A DNA stretch of 64,000 nucleotides from positions 757,223 to 821,222 of the forward strand of contig JAISVX010000003.1 of NCBI GenBank assembly GCA_031271345.1, in the 5' to 3' direction. Under the pieces are notes generated by a model, which did no database searches, was not told the origin of the DNA, and was given only the letters and a program-made list of their open reading frames with translations. This DNA is from Lactobacillaceae bacterium (GTDB lineage Bacteria; Pseudomonadota; Alphaproteobacteria; RF32; CAG-239). Positions 9,681 to 19,340 of this stretch are shown here, in pieces (position 1 is the stretch's first letter; the number at the start of each line of letters is the position of its first letter). The position numbers and the translations under genes were made by a program.

Positions 9681-10488
9681 TAAAATATCCGCGCAAATTA
9701 AAAACAAAATAGGCAATAAACAACCCAAAACAGCAATAATTCTCGGCAGCGGCTTAGGCAAAATCGCCGATGAGCTGACCGATAAAACAATCATTAAATA
9801 TGAAGACATTGAAGGCTTTCCGCAAAGCAGCGTGTCCGGGCATGCCGGTCAGCTAGTTATCGGCAGGCTTGAAGGCGTTGAAATTTTGTGCATGCAGGGA
9901 AGAGTCCATCTTTACGAAGGACACAAACCGCAGTCAATAGACTTAATCATAAAGTCTTTTAAAAAACTCGGCATAGAATATCTAATCGTTACGAATGCGG
10001 CGGGATCCCTTGATATAAACATGCCAGCCGGCAGCTTAATGCTTATTAAAGACCATATAAACTTCAGCGGACAAAATCCTTTGGTCGGCGTAAATGATGA
10101 CAAATCAGGTCCAAGATTCCCAGATTTGAGCAATGCTTACGACCATGACATTCGAAACATTGTAAAAAACACGGCAAAAAAAGAAGACATAAAACTTTAT
10201 GAAGGCGTTTATCTTATGGTTTTGGGACCAAATTTTGAAACAGCCGCGGAAATAAAAGCTTTTAGAATTCTAGGCGCCGACGCCGTAGGCATGTCAACCG
10301 TGCCAGAAGTTGTTTCAGCCGTTCATTCGGGAATGAAAGTCTTGGGCTTTTCCGTAATTACAAACCTTGGGACAGGGATGAGAGACGGAAAACAAAGCCA
10401 CGAAGAAACTCTGCATGAAGGAAAAAAAGCAAGCCAAAACCTCATAAACTTACTCAAAGCTTACATTAAGGAGACAAAAAATGGATGA
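9673..10488 (+). CDS. punA: Purine-nucleoside phosphorylase (PNP-I, trimeric type)
   Basis: TAIILGSGLGKIADEL, GHAGQLVIGRLEGVEILCMQGRVHLYEGH; start ATG 9673 overlaps cdd stop (ORF track start 9631 is longer). Confidence 0.92.
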   Translation: MIDKISAQIKNKIGNKQPKTAIILGSGLGKIADELTDKTIIKYEDIEGFPQSSVSGHAGQLVIGRLEGVEILCMQGRVHLYEGHKPQSIDLIIKSFKKLGIEYLIVTNAAGSLDINMPAGSLMLIKDHINFSGQNPLVGVNDDKSGPRFPDLSNAYDHDIRNIVKNTAKKEDIKLYEGVYLMVLGPNFETAAEIKAFRILGADAVGMSTVPEVVSAVHSGMKVLGFSVITNLGTGMRDGKQSHEETLHEGKKASQNLINLLKAYIKETKNG

Positions 10489-11218
10489 TGTAACAGCGGC
10501 AAAAGCCGCGATAGCCCTTTTAGATTTAACATCATTAAATGATAATGATTCCGCTCCAAGAATTGAAAAACTCTGTAAAAAAGCCGTAACTTCCTTTGGA
10601 AACGTCAGAGCCGTATGTATTTATCAAAAATTCATACCCGTGGCAAAAGAACTTTTGCGCGATACAAACATAAAAATCGCAACTGTGGTAAATTTTCCCA
10701 AAGGCGATTCAACTATCAAAACCGTCAGAGATGAAATAAAAAAAGCTATTTCCTCTGGAGCGGAAGAAATTGACGCGGTTCTTCCATACAAAAAACTAAT
10801 AGCCGGCAACATTGACGCGGTAAGAGAATTTTTGGAAATGGTTGTCGAAGAATGCGGCAAAAAAACAACTACAAAAATAATTATTGAAAGCGGCGAGCTG
10901 AAAAAAAGCGGCTTAATTTCCCAAGCATGCGATTTATGTATAGAAGCCGGAGTTAATTTTATTAAAACATCGACTGGAAAAACAGAAATTTCGGCAACCC
11001 CGGAAACCGCCAATCTGATTTTGGAAAAAATAAAAGAAAGCGGCAAAGATATCGGGCTAAAAGTCAGCGGCGGAATTAAAACGTCTTATGACGCAAAAAA
11101 ATATCTCATTCTTGCCAATACCGTTATGGGAGAAAAATGGATAAGCCCAAAACATCTTCGTTTTGGCGCAAGCTCTCTTTTGGATGATTTAATAAAAACA
11201 ATTGAACAGGGATATTAG
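10481..11218 (+). CDS. deoC: Deoxyribose-phosphate aldolase
   Basis: VRAVCIYQKFIP, ATVVNFPKGDS, GVNFIKTSTGK, GLKVSGGIKT. Confidence 0.95.
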   Translation: MDDVTAAKAAIALLDLTSLNDNDSAPRIEKLCKKAVTSFGNVRAVCIYQKFIPVAKELLRDTNIKIATVVNFPKGDSTIKTVRDEIKKAISSGAEEIDAVLPYKKLIAGNIDAVREFLEMVVEECGKKTTTKIIIESGELKKSGLISQACDLCIEAGVNFIKTSTGKTEISATPETANLILEKIKESGKDIGLKVSGGIKTSYDAKKYLILANTVMGEKWISPKHLRFGASSLLDDLIKTIEQGY

Positions 11219-11229
11219 GAGATTGCAAT

Positions 11230-12540
11230 ATGCTGCCTCAAGAGATTATCAGAAAAAAAAGAGATAAAAAAATCTTAAATAAAGAAGAAATTGATTTCTT
11301 CATAAAAGGCATAACAGACGAAACAATCGCCGACAGCCAGACAGCAGCATTAACTATGGCGGTTTTCCTAAACGGTTTAAACCGCGAAGAAATTGTCAAC
11401 ATGACGCTTGCGATGAGGGATTCTGGAGATGTGCTGAACTGGACCGGCTTTGACGGACCGATAATCGACAAACATTCGTCCGGCGGCGTCGGCGACAAAA
11501 TCAGTTTAATGCTGGCTCCTATGTTGGCGGCATGCGGCGGATATGTGCCGATGATTTCGGGACGCGGTCTCGGACACACAGGCGGAACGCTGGATAAGTT
11601 CGACTCTATTCCGGGATACAACGCTCTGCCCGACAACAAGTTGTTTAAGAAAGTTGTAAAAGAAACAGGCTGCGCAATTATCGGACAAACCGGCAATCTT
11701 GCGCCCGCCGACAAAAAAATCTACGCAATCAGAGACGTTTGCGGAACCGTCGAATCAATTCCGCTGATTACGGCGTCTATATTGTCAAAAAAACTGGCTG
11801 CTGGTTTGGATTGTCTGGTTATGGATTTAAAATGCGGAAACGGCGCTTTCATGAGCAGCTTTGAAGACGCAAAAGCGCTGGCAGAATCAATCGTCAGGGT
11901 CGCAAATAACGCAGGCACAAAAACCAACGCGGTTTTAACCGATATGAACCAGGTTTTGGGATACAATGTCGGAAACGCGCTGGAAGTTTTAGAAGCGGTC
12001 GAATATTTAAAGGGCGAAAATGTTGACCCAAGGCTCCATGAAGTTAATATGGAGCTGTGCGCGGAGCTTTTAGTCTCGTCAACTCTTGCGAAAGACTTGA
12101 AAGAAGCCAGGCAAAAACTCCAGACATCTATTGATTCTGGAAAAGCGCTGGAGATTTTTGCAAAAATGGTAACCGAGCTTGGAGGCCCTTCAGACTTTAC
12201 AATAAGACCGAAGCATTACCTGCCGAAAGCAAAAATTGTAAAAGCGGTCTTTGCAAAAGAAGAGGGCTATGTTTATTCAATGGATACCCGCGGAATTGGC
12301 TTAAGCGTAATCGGGCTTAAAGGCGGGCGTATACATCCTGACCAAAAGCTGGACTATGCCACAGGTTTCACCGGCTTCTGCCAAATTGGAGATAAAGCGG
12401 ATAAAACCAGACCATTGGCTTTCGTACACGCGCAAACGGAGGAGCAGATTAAAGCCGTTGAAAATGATTTGAGAAGCTTAATTAAAATAAGCGATAAGAG
12501 ACCGAAGCTTAACTCCCCGATAATCAAAAAAGTCAAGTAA
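11230..12540 (+). CDS. deoA: Thymidine phosphorylase
   Basis: DKHSSGGVGDKISLMLAPMLAACGGYVPMISGRGLGHTGGTLDK signature. Confidence 0.96.
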   Translation: MLPQEIIRKKRDKKILNKEEIDFFIKGITDETIADSQTAALTMAVFLNGLNREEIVNMTLAMRDSGDVLNWTGFDGPIIDKHSSGGVGDKISLMLAPMLAACGGYVPMISGRGLGHTGGTLDKFDSIPGYNALPDNKLFKKVVKETGCAIIGQTGNLAPADKKIYAIRDVCGTVESIPLITASILSKKLAAGLDCLVMDLKCGNGAFMSSFEDAKALAESIVRVANNAGTKTNAVLTDMNQVLGYNVGNALEVLEAVEYLKGENVDPRLHEVNMELCAELLVSSTLAKDLKEARQKLQTSIDSGKALEIFAKMVTELGGPSDFTIRPKHYLPKAKIVKAVFAKEEGYVYSMDTRGIGLSVIGLKGGRIHPDQKLDYATGFTGFCQIGDKADKTRPLAFVHAQTEEQIKAVENDLRSLIKISDKRPKLNSPIIKKVK

Positions 12541-12543
12541 AAC

Positions 12544-12576
12544 AAAAAGCCGGTCATTTTTAATGACCGGCTTTTA
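12544..12576. terminator. Bidirectional terminator after deoA
   Basis: AAAAGCCGGTCATT-TTT-AATGACCGGCTTTT. Confidence 0.92.
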
Positions 12577-12596
12577 TAAAATCACATTCGGAAAAG

Positions 12597-13247
12597 TTAG
12601 AACTCGTCCTGTTCTTCGCCTCTTGCGTTGATAATCCTCTCTTTGTACTCTGCGTCCAAAATAGATAAAAGGATGTTTTTGACAACTTTAACCTTTTTAA
12701 CATTTTGAACCTTGTCGCGGAAGATTTCCTTTTTCAGCTTGCTGTTGTAAATAACCCGCACCGGCTGACTTCCGAAAGTTGTATCAAAGGCTACGAGAAT
12801 TTTCTTGTCTCCGTATTTCTCTATGTTCCGCATATCAATGTAAGGAACATTGGCGCTGAACTGAGGAAAACGGAAACGAACAGACTTGCCTGTCTTAACC
12901 CACGCAAAACCGTTATGAATAACGATTACTTCATCGGCAGAAATAACTTCATTACTCCCGAAAAAGTGCAGTGTAGCGCCTTTCTCATTAACAAAACAAA
13001 CGAACTTGTCTGTTATTGTCATCGATGAAAAAGACGGGTTCATAGATTCTCCATAGGAGAAAATCCCTTTCACATCTTCCCCTGCGTTGTCGCAACGGGT
13101 GAGAGAATAAACGTTTTCGTCTACTCTATCAACGGTTAAGCTAACACCTGCGGGAAGGATTTCCGAGCCATTGAGTTTTCCATTCACGATACTGAATCTA
13201 CTGCCTCCGACGGCGTCTAACACTTCGAAAAAATCTGTTGCTTTCAT
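12597..13247 (-). CDS. Hypothetical protein (orphan, beta-rich)
   Basis: 216-aa ORF with its own terminator; no family recognised. Confidence 0.65.
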   Translation of the reverse strand: MKATDFFEVLDAVGGSRFSIVNGKLNGSEILPAGVSLTVDRVDENVYSLTRCDNAGEDVKGIFSYGESMNPSFSSMTITDKFVCFVNEKGATLHFFGSNEVISADEVIVIHNGFAWVKTGKSVRFRFPQFSANVPYIDMRNIEKYGDKKILVAFDTTFGSQPVRVIYNSKLKKEIFRDKVQNVKKVKVVKNILLSILDAEYKERIINARGEEQDEF

Positions 13248-13456
13248 GATTTATAAAATTTGAATTCGACATTCATTAACAAAAATACCAACTGTCAGAT
13301 AAAAATACTGGTTGCTAATAAAATAACATATATATTTTTTTCCAGCAATCTTTTTTTTAGACAAAAAATGATTTAATTGATAAATATTTTTTAACCTTGA
13401 TATTTCTATATGCAGGACATAGAATTAAACAAATATATATTTTAAGGAAATCAGGC

Positions 13457-14653
13457 ATGGGACGTGTGATAATTTTGATGATGGATTCTTTTGGGATTGG
13501 CGGCGCGCATGATGCGGAAGAATTTGGAGATTTGGGTACCAACACTTTTGGTCATATCGCAAATCTTAATGACGGTCTAAATATACCCAATCTTCAAAAA
13601 CTTGGTTTGCCGCAAGCCGCAAAAGGAGCGTGCGGACTATATCCCGTTTTAGGAATACAAGACGCCCCTCCAAAAATCACCCTGCCGTCAAAATATGGAC
13701 ACATGAGCGAACTCAGCATTGCCAAAGACACTTCGTCTGGTCACTGGGAAATGGCCGGGGTTCCTGTTTTAGAGCCTTGGGGATATTTCAAACCAGACTA
13801 TCCGTCTTTCCCTAAAGAACTTGTGCAAAGCATTTGCGCTCAAGCGGGTATTGAGGGTATTCTCGGAGACAAAGCGGCTTCTGGCACCGAGATAATCCAG
13901 GAACTTGGCGAAAAACACATAAAAACTGGAAAACCAATTTTTTACACCTCCGCTGACAGCAATATGCAGATTGCGGCGCATGAAGAGCATTTTGGCTTGG
14001 ATAAACTTTATAAACTCTGCGAAATCGCTTTTAAAGAAGTTAAACCTTACAACATTGCCCGAATTATTGCCCGCCCGTTTATCGGCGAAAAAGCGGGAGA
14101 GTTTACCAGAACCAAAAACCGTCATGATTATTCCGTAACCCCGCCCGCAAAAACGGTTTTAGACAAGCTGAAAGACGCTGGAGGCAATGTTATCGCCATT
14201 GGCAAAATCGCGGATATTTATGCCAATCAGGGCATTACAAAAGCCGTAAAAGCAAGCGGACTGGAAGAATTATGGAACAAGACTTTAGAAGAGATTAAAT
14301 CCGCGCCGGATAAATCCGTCATATTTACGAACTTTGTTGATTTTGACATGCTGTGGGGACACCGCAGAGATGTCGAAGGCTATGCGAAAGGGTTGGAATA
14401 TTTTGATAAAAGGCTTCCTGAAATTGAACCCGTTTTAAAACATGACGACATAGTTTTTATTACAGCCGACCACGGGTGCGACCCTTCGTATAAAGGCTCG
14501 GACCACACGCGCGAACAAGTGCCGGTAATTATGTTTGGCAGAGACGTAAAGCCAGAAAACATCGGACACAGAGAAACCTTTGCCGACATCGCGCAGACAA
14601 TTGCCGAGTATTTTAACCTTGAACCTTTTAAAGCGGGAAAAAGTTTTCTATGA
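13457..14653 (+). CDS. deoB: Phosphopentomutase
   Basis: [62 protein letters not shown]; start at ATG 13457. Confidence 0.95.
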   Translation: MGRVIILMMDSFGIGGAHDAEEFGDLGTNTFGHIANLNDGLNIPNLQKLGLPQAAKGACGLYPVLGIQDAPPKITLPSKYGHMSELSIAKDTSSGHWEMAGVPVLEPWGYFKPDYPSFPKELVQSICAQAGIEGILGDKAASGTEIIQELGEKHIKTGKPIFYTSADSNMQIAAHEEHFGLDKLYKLCEIAFKEVKPYNIARIIARPFIGEKAGEFTRTKNRHDYSVTPPAKTVLDKLKDAGGNVIAIGKIADIYANQGITKAVKASGLEELWNKTLEEIKSAPDKSVIFTNFVDFDMLWGHRRDVEGYAKGLEYFDKRLPEIEPVLKHDDIVFITADHGCDPSYKGSDHTREQVPVIMFGRDVKPENIGHRETFADIAQTIAEYFNLEPFKAGKSFL

Positions 14654-15402
14654 TTTATGAAAGCGAAAATTTAGAAAAACATAAACACTTCTTTTTCGGC
14701 TCTGCCGAAGGCGTTTCAAAGGGGGTATATTCTTCTCTAAACACCAACAACTTAAGCTTAGACGCCCCCGAAAACGTCAGGAAAAATCTAGAAATAATTG
14801 CGGCTAAGTCCAAGCTTGAACCCAAGAATCTAATGCTTTTGGAACAAGGTTTTTCAAACACCGCTCATTATGTTGAAACCCCGTCTTTTCGAAAAATCGC
14901 GGGAGACGGAATTGTAACCGACAAGCCCGGCATAATACTATGCGTAAGAACCGCCGACTGCGCCCCCGTCCTTTTTGCAGATTATGAAAACGGCATTATC
15001 GGATGTTCCCACGCCGGATGGCGCAGCGCATTAAAAGGCATTATGGAAAACACTTTAAATTTGATGATAAAAAAAGGCGCAAAGCTGAAAAACATCCGCG
15101 CAGCAATAGGTCCATGCCTGCAAAAACATTCTTTCGACGCTGGAGACGATATGCTTGAACAATTTGCAAGCGTAAACGAAAACTTTGCAGAATATTTTCA
15201 TCCCAACAATGAAAAATATCTTTTCGATTTTGAAAAATTTGTTTCTGACAAGCTCGCAAATTATGGGTTGGACAATATATCAAAATCCGGCATAGATACC
15301 TACGCCGACAAAAACTTTTTCAGTTTCAGAAGAAGCGGACACCTAAAGCAAATCAAACAGGCCGGTGATTTCCCAACTCAGTTATCAACTATCGTTTTAT
15401 AA
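14650..15402 (+). CDS. pgeF: YfiH/LACC1 family polyphenol oxidase-like protein (PgeF; purine nucleoside phosphorylase/deaminase activity in family)
   Basis: [49 protein letters not shown] overlap with deoB. Confidence 0.92.
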   Translation: MIYESENLEKHKHFFFGSAEGVSKGVYSSLNTNNLSLDAPENVRKNLEIIAAKSKLEPKNLMLLEQGFSNTAHYVETPSFRKIAGDGIVTDKPGIILCVRTADCAPVLFADYENGIIGCSHAGWRSALKGIMENTLNLMIKKGAKLKNIRAAIGPCLQKHSFDAGDDMLEQFASVNENFAEYFHPNNEKYLFDFEKFVSDKLANYGLDNISKSGIDTYADKNFFSFRRSGHLKQIKQAGDFPTQLSTIVL

Positions 15403-15469
15403 TTCTCTTTCCTTTTAGGTTTAAAGAATATAGAATTTTCAAACGTTTCAACAGAACCTTAGGCTGTCT

Positions 15470-16636
15470 ATGATACTTTTTGGAAAACTTACATTATCTA
15501 TAATTGGCTTCAGATTTTTCGGGATATACGGAATGTTCTGGGGGTTATGCCTCGGACATCTTTTAGTTGACCGCACAATTATAATAAAATATCTCTATAA
15601 CAAATTGTCCGAATGGGACGATGACGTAAGGCTGTTGATGCCATATAGATTTTACAGGTTTTACGACCTGTTTTTATCTCCGATGTTTGGCAAAATCTGG
15701 GGCGTTATTCTGGGAAGCGTTACTTATGGATGGATTGGTTTTGCCATCGGCGCCGTTATCGGACATTTTGCTTTTGACTCTGACAATGATAAAGTAGAAA
15801 AACTTAAAGCAGAATTAGATAAAACTTTTAGAGAAAATATCTTTTTGCTTTTGGGCTTTACAATCGGCTATACGCTTAACAACAAAATTATAACCTTTAC
15901 AGGAATGATACTTGGCTTAAGCATTGACCTCATGCGTTCTGACACAGGTCTGGTCAGCCGCTTAAAACTTGGGCATATCACCTCTTTCTGGCCGAGAATC
16001 AATGTCTTGAAACTATCCTTGAATTCGCCGGAAGCAAAAAAAGCCGCTTTAGTAAAATCTATGGCTGGTTTATCCGCAAAACTTGCAAAAGCTGAAGGCG
16101 AAGTAACAGAAAATGAAATAAAAGTTTTCAAAAGACTTTTCAATATTTCTTCAAATGACGATATATCCATGAAAATATTCAACAAGGCAAAAACATCTTC
16201 AGAAAATTATGAAGAATATGCCAAACAGCTTAAATATATAGCCGGAGACGATATAGAACTTAAGGAAGATATAATTGAAAACCTTTTTGAAATTGCCGCG
16301 GCAGACGGAGATATTGTTATGGAAGAGCTTAATATGCTGAAAGATATAACAAAAATAATCGAGTTTCCAGACGGCAACTTTGAAGTCGTCCGCAAACGTT
16401 ATGAAATAATAAATAATTGCAGCGATTATAAAGACTACTACAAAGTTCTCGGATTGACCTGCGGAGCAAGCAATAAAGAAATCCGCGAAACATGGCGCAG
16501 GCTTACCACCTCATGCCATCCAGACAAAATAATTGCCGGCGGCGGAACAGATAAAGACATCAGGGAAAGCACGGCGCTCATGGCTGAAATAAACGAAGCA
16601 TACCAGCAGATTATGAAACAACGGAAAGCTTCATGA
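15470..16636 (+). CDS. DjlA-like TerB + J-domain membrane co-chaperone
   Basis: N-terminal GKxxxxxxG...GxxxGH TM modules, TerB-like middle, C-terminal J domain with HPD (SCHPDKIIAGG). Confidence 0.85.
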   Translation: MILFGKLTLSIIGFRFFGIYGMFWGLCLGHLLVDRTIIIKYLYNKLSEWDDDVRLLMPYRFYRFYDLFLSPMFGKIWGVILGSVTYGWIGFAIGAVIGHFAFDSDNDKVEKLKAELDKTFRENIFLLLGFTIGYTLNNKIITFTGMILGLSIDLMRSDTGLVSRLKLGHITSFWPRINVLKLSLNSPEAKKAALVKSMAGLSAKLAKAEGEVTENEIKVFKRLFNISSNDDISMKIFNKAKTSSENYEEYAKQLKYIAGDDIELKEDIIENLFEIAAADGDIVMEELNMLKDITKIIEFPDGNFEVVRKRYEIINNCSDYKDYYKVLGLTCGASNKEIRETWRRLTTSCHPDKIIAGGGTDKDIRESTALMAEINEAYQQIMKQRKAS

Positions 16637-18072
16637 AAATAATTTTAAGCACAATTAATGCAAAATATATTCACGCGTCAATGGGTTTAAGGTGCCTAAA
16701 AGCAAACTTAAAAGAGTTTGAAAATGACGCGGATATTTTAGAGTTTTCGCTTGATATTTCAGTAAACGAAATCGCTGAAAATATAATAAACCAAAACCCT
16801 GATTTTGTCGGCTTTGGCTGTTACATCTGGAACATTGAACAAACGCTGCGGGTTTGCGAGATTATCCAAAACATTATGCCCAAAACAATCATAAGCCTCG
16901 GCGGACCGGAGGTTTCTTATGAATATGACGAATTTTTGCCATACTGCGATTATATCATCTGCGGCGAAGGCGAACTTGCTTTTTATAATTTGATAAAAGC
17001 GATTGATGAAAAAACACCGCCGAAAGAAAAAATATTGAACGAAAAAATCTGCGACCTAAGCCAGATAAAAATGCCGTATTACCTTTATAACGAAGAAGAC
17101 ATAAAAAACCGCGTTATCTATGTAGAAGCGACGCGCGGATGTCCTTTTACCTGCGAGTTTTGTTTATCCGCCTTATCCAAAGGCGTTCGGGAATTTGACT
17201 TGACTCTGTTTTTAGAAAACATGGACATGCTGATAAAAAAAGGCGTCAAACATTTCAAATTTATTGATAGAACTTTTAATATAAAATATGATAGGGTAAA
17301 AAAGATTTTAGGCTTTTTTAAAACCCGCTGGAAAGATGGAATGATACTCCATTTCGAGGTTTTTCCCGACAAATTAAATGATAAAATGCTGGAAGAAATT
17401 AAAAACTTTCCCAAAGGAGGACTGCACCTTGAAGCGGGAGTTCAAACATTTTACGAGCCGTCGTTAAAAGCTATATCAAGAGTCCAAAACGAAGAAAAAA
17501 CCTTAAAAAATCTTGAGTTTATAACCAATAAAACCGGCGCGGTGATACACTCGGACTTAGTTGCCGGACTGCCATATTCGACAATTGAAACTTTTGCCGG
17601 TGATTTTGATAAAATAATGCGAAGCAACCCGCAGGAGCTTCAGCTCGGAATTTTAAAAAGACTGAGAGGCGCTCCGATTGACCGGCATACAACAGAATGC
17701 AAAATGCTATATTCCAAGCACCCTCCTTATGAAATTATGCAGACAAAATATTTAAGTTATAAAGAGCTTCAAGATATAAAGCGTTTTGCCAGATATTTTG
17801 ACATTTTTTACAACAGCGGCAAATTTTCTCAAACCATGCTGCTTCTTTGGGAAACCGACGCCTCAAAGTTCTCGGCTTTTATGGATTTTACAAACTTTAT
17901 ATGGGAAAGCTACAGCCAAACGCATAAAATATCCATCCAAAGGCAAACCAAAATATTATTTGATTATTTGACCCAAAAGATGAGCCGTAAGAGGGTTGCA
18001 GAAAGTCTTTTGAAAGACTATATTAATAATAATCGAGACGATAGAATAGACTATATTAAGGAACATTTATAA
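16633..18072 (+). CDS. B12-binding-domain radical SAM protein (DUF4080-like C-terminus)
   Basis: N-terminal B12-binding-like domain (NPDFVGFGCYIWNIEQT), radical SAM motif RGCPFTCEFCLSA. Confidence 0.88.
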   Translation: MKIILSTINAKYIHASMGLRCLKANLKEFENDADILEFSLDISVNEIAENIINQNPDFVGFGCYIWNIEQTLRVCEIIQNIMPKTIISLGGPEVSYEYDEFLPYCDYIICGEGELAFYNLIKAIDEKTPPKEKILNEKICDLSQIKMPYYLYNEEDIKNRVIYVEATRGCPFTCEFCLSALSKGVREFDLTLFLENMDMLIKKGVKHFKFIDRTFNIKYDRVKKILGFFKTRWKDGMILHFEVFPDKLNDKMLEEIKNFPKGGLHLEAGVQTFYEPSLKAISRVQNEEKTLKNLEFITNKTGAVIHSDLVAGLPYSTIETFAGDFDKIMRSNPQELQLGILKRLRGAPIDRHTTECKMLYSKHPPYEIMQTKYLSYKELQDIKRFARYFDIFYNSGKFSQTMLLLWETDASKFSAFMDFTNFIWESYSQTHKISIQRQTKILFDYLTQKMSRKRVAESLLKDYINNNRDDRIDYIKEHL

Positions 18073-18074
18073 GA

Positions 18075-18797
18075 ATGAAAAAACATCCTCTGCCGTATGT
18101 TTCAAGACGCAAAATGCCTGTTTATATGCTTGTGCTGCATTGCTCGGCGCAAGATACGATCGGCATGATAGAGGTTATGCACCAATATAAAGTCAGCTCC
18201 CATTACATCGTCGGATATAATGGCGAAATAACTCAGACTGCCGACGATTATGACTCCGCGCACCATGCTGGTAAAAGTTTTTGGAGAGGGCATGAAGATT
18301 TAAACCAATGCTCCATCGGCATTGAAATATCCAACCCAACTCTGGGACAAACAGAATATACAAAAGAGCAAATAGACACTCTGATAAAATTTCTGCCGGA
18401 ACTGATTGCAAAGTACGACATCAAACAAAGAAATATCATTGGGCATTCTGATATTGCCCCGACAAGGAAACCCGACCCGGGCATAGCTTTTCCATGGAAA
18501 CTGCTGTCCGAACACGGCGTAGGAGTTTGGTATGATATTAATGACGCCGGTAAAATGGCGGAAAAAGACGTCGCAAAACTTCTCAACATTATAGGCTATG
18601 ATACAAGAACAGAAGAAAGCGTACTGGCTTCATGCTATGCTTTCAGACGCAGATTTTTGCCGGATGAAGTCAAGATTGACAACGATATTGCCCACCTGGT
18701 CAATAATGTGTATCCAGTCGGAGATAAAAGTTTAAAAGAAGGAAAGAAATTTTTAAATGCTCTTAAAGCCGTGGCTTACAAATATTTAAACATGTAG
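18075..18797 (+). CDS. N-acetylmuramoyl-L-alanine amidase (Amidase_2, AmiD/AmpD-like), no evident signal peptide
   Basis: MLVLHCSAQ, SSHYIVGYNGEITQTADD, AHHAGKSFW, GHSDIAPTRKPDPGIAFPW. Confidence 0.9.
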   Translation: MKKHPLPYVSRRKMPVYMLVLHCSAQDTIGMIEVMHQYKVSSHYIVGYNGEITQTADDYDSAHHAGKSFWRGHEDLNQCSIGIEISNPTLGQTEYTKEQIDTLIKFLPELIAKYDIKQRNIIGHSDIAPTRKPDPGIAFPWKLLSEHGVGVWYDINDAGKMAEKDVAKLLNIIGYDTRTEESVLASCYAFRRRFLPDEVKIDNDIAHLVNNVYPVGDKSLKEGKKFLNALKAVAYKYLNM

Positions 18798-19256
18798 CTA
18801 TAAATATTTAAGCCTGTCAAGTGCGCCTTGCAGAATATAACTCGCCGCGGATGAATCCAAAACTTCTTTGCGGCGTTTTCTGTTCATATCTACTTCCTTA
18901 ATTAAAAAACTTTCCATTGCCGCGGATGATAATCTTTCATCCCAGAACATAAAAGGAAGATTTGTCGCCGCATAAATTTTGTCAGCAAAATCTCTGACCT
19001 GAGAAGCGGTTTCGCCTTCTGTCCCGTCCATTTGCAAAGGAAGACCATACACTATTCCTCCGACTTCTTTTTCTTCTATTATTTTCTTTATCTCTTTTAT
19101 GTCGGCTTCCATATCTTTTCTTGCAATTATTTTATAAGCCGTAGCTATTGTACAGAGCAAATCGGACACGGCAACTCCCAGCCTTTTTGACCCATAGTCA
19201 AAACCAAGGACTGCCTTGTAAGATTTTACGCTTTTTCTAAACTCCAAAATATCCAA
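18798..19256 (-). CDS. ruvX: Putative pre-16S rRNA nuclease / Holliday junction resolvase YqgF
   Basis: AVLGFDYGSKRLGVAVSD, VYGLPLQMDGTEG, FWDERLSS. Confidence 0.93.
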   Translation of the reverse strand: MDILEFRKSVKSYKAVLGFDYGSKRLGVAVSDLLCTIATAYKIIARKDMEADIKEIKKIIEEKEVGGIVYGLPLQMDGTEGETASQVRDFADKIYAATNLPFMFWDERLSSAAMESFLIKEVDMNRKRRKEVLDSSAASYILQGALDRLKYL

Positions 19257-19340
19257 TTTATTGCCTTTGCTAATCTATTTTTAATCTTTTTATCATAAGA
19301 TTTTTAAATTACCACAATTCTTTTTTTACAGGGACAAAAA

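Noticed and set aside
11238-11714. 158-aa - strand ORF
   Set aside because: Antisense to deoA; shadow ORF
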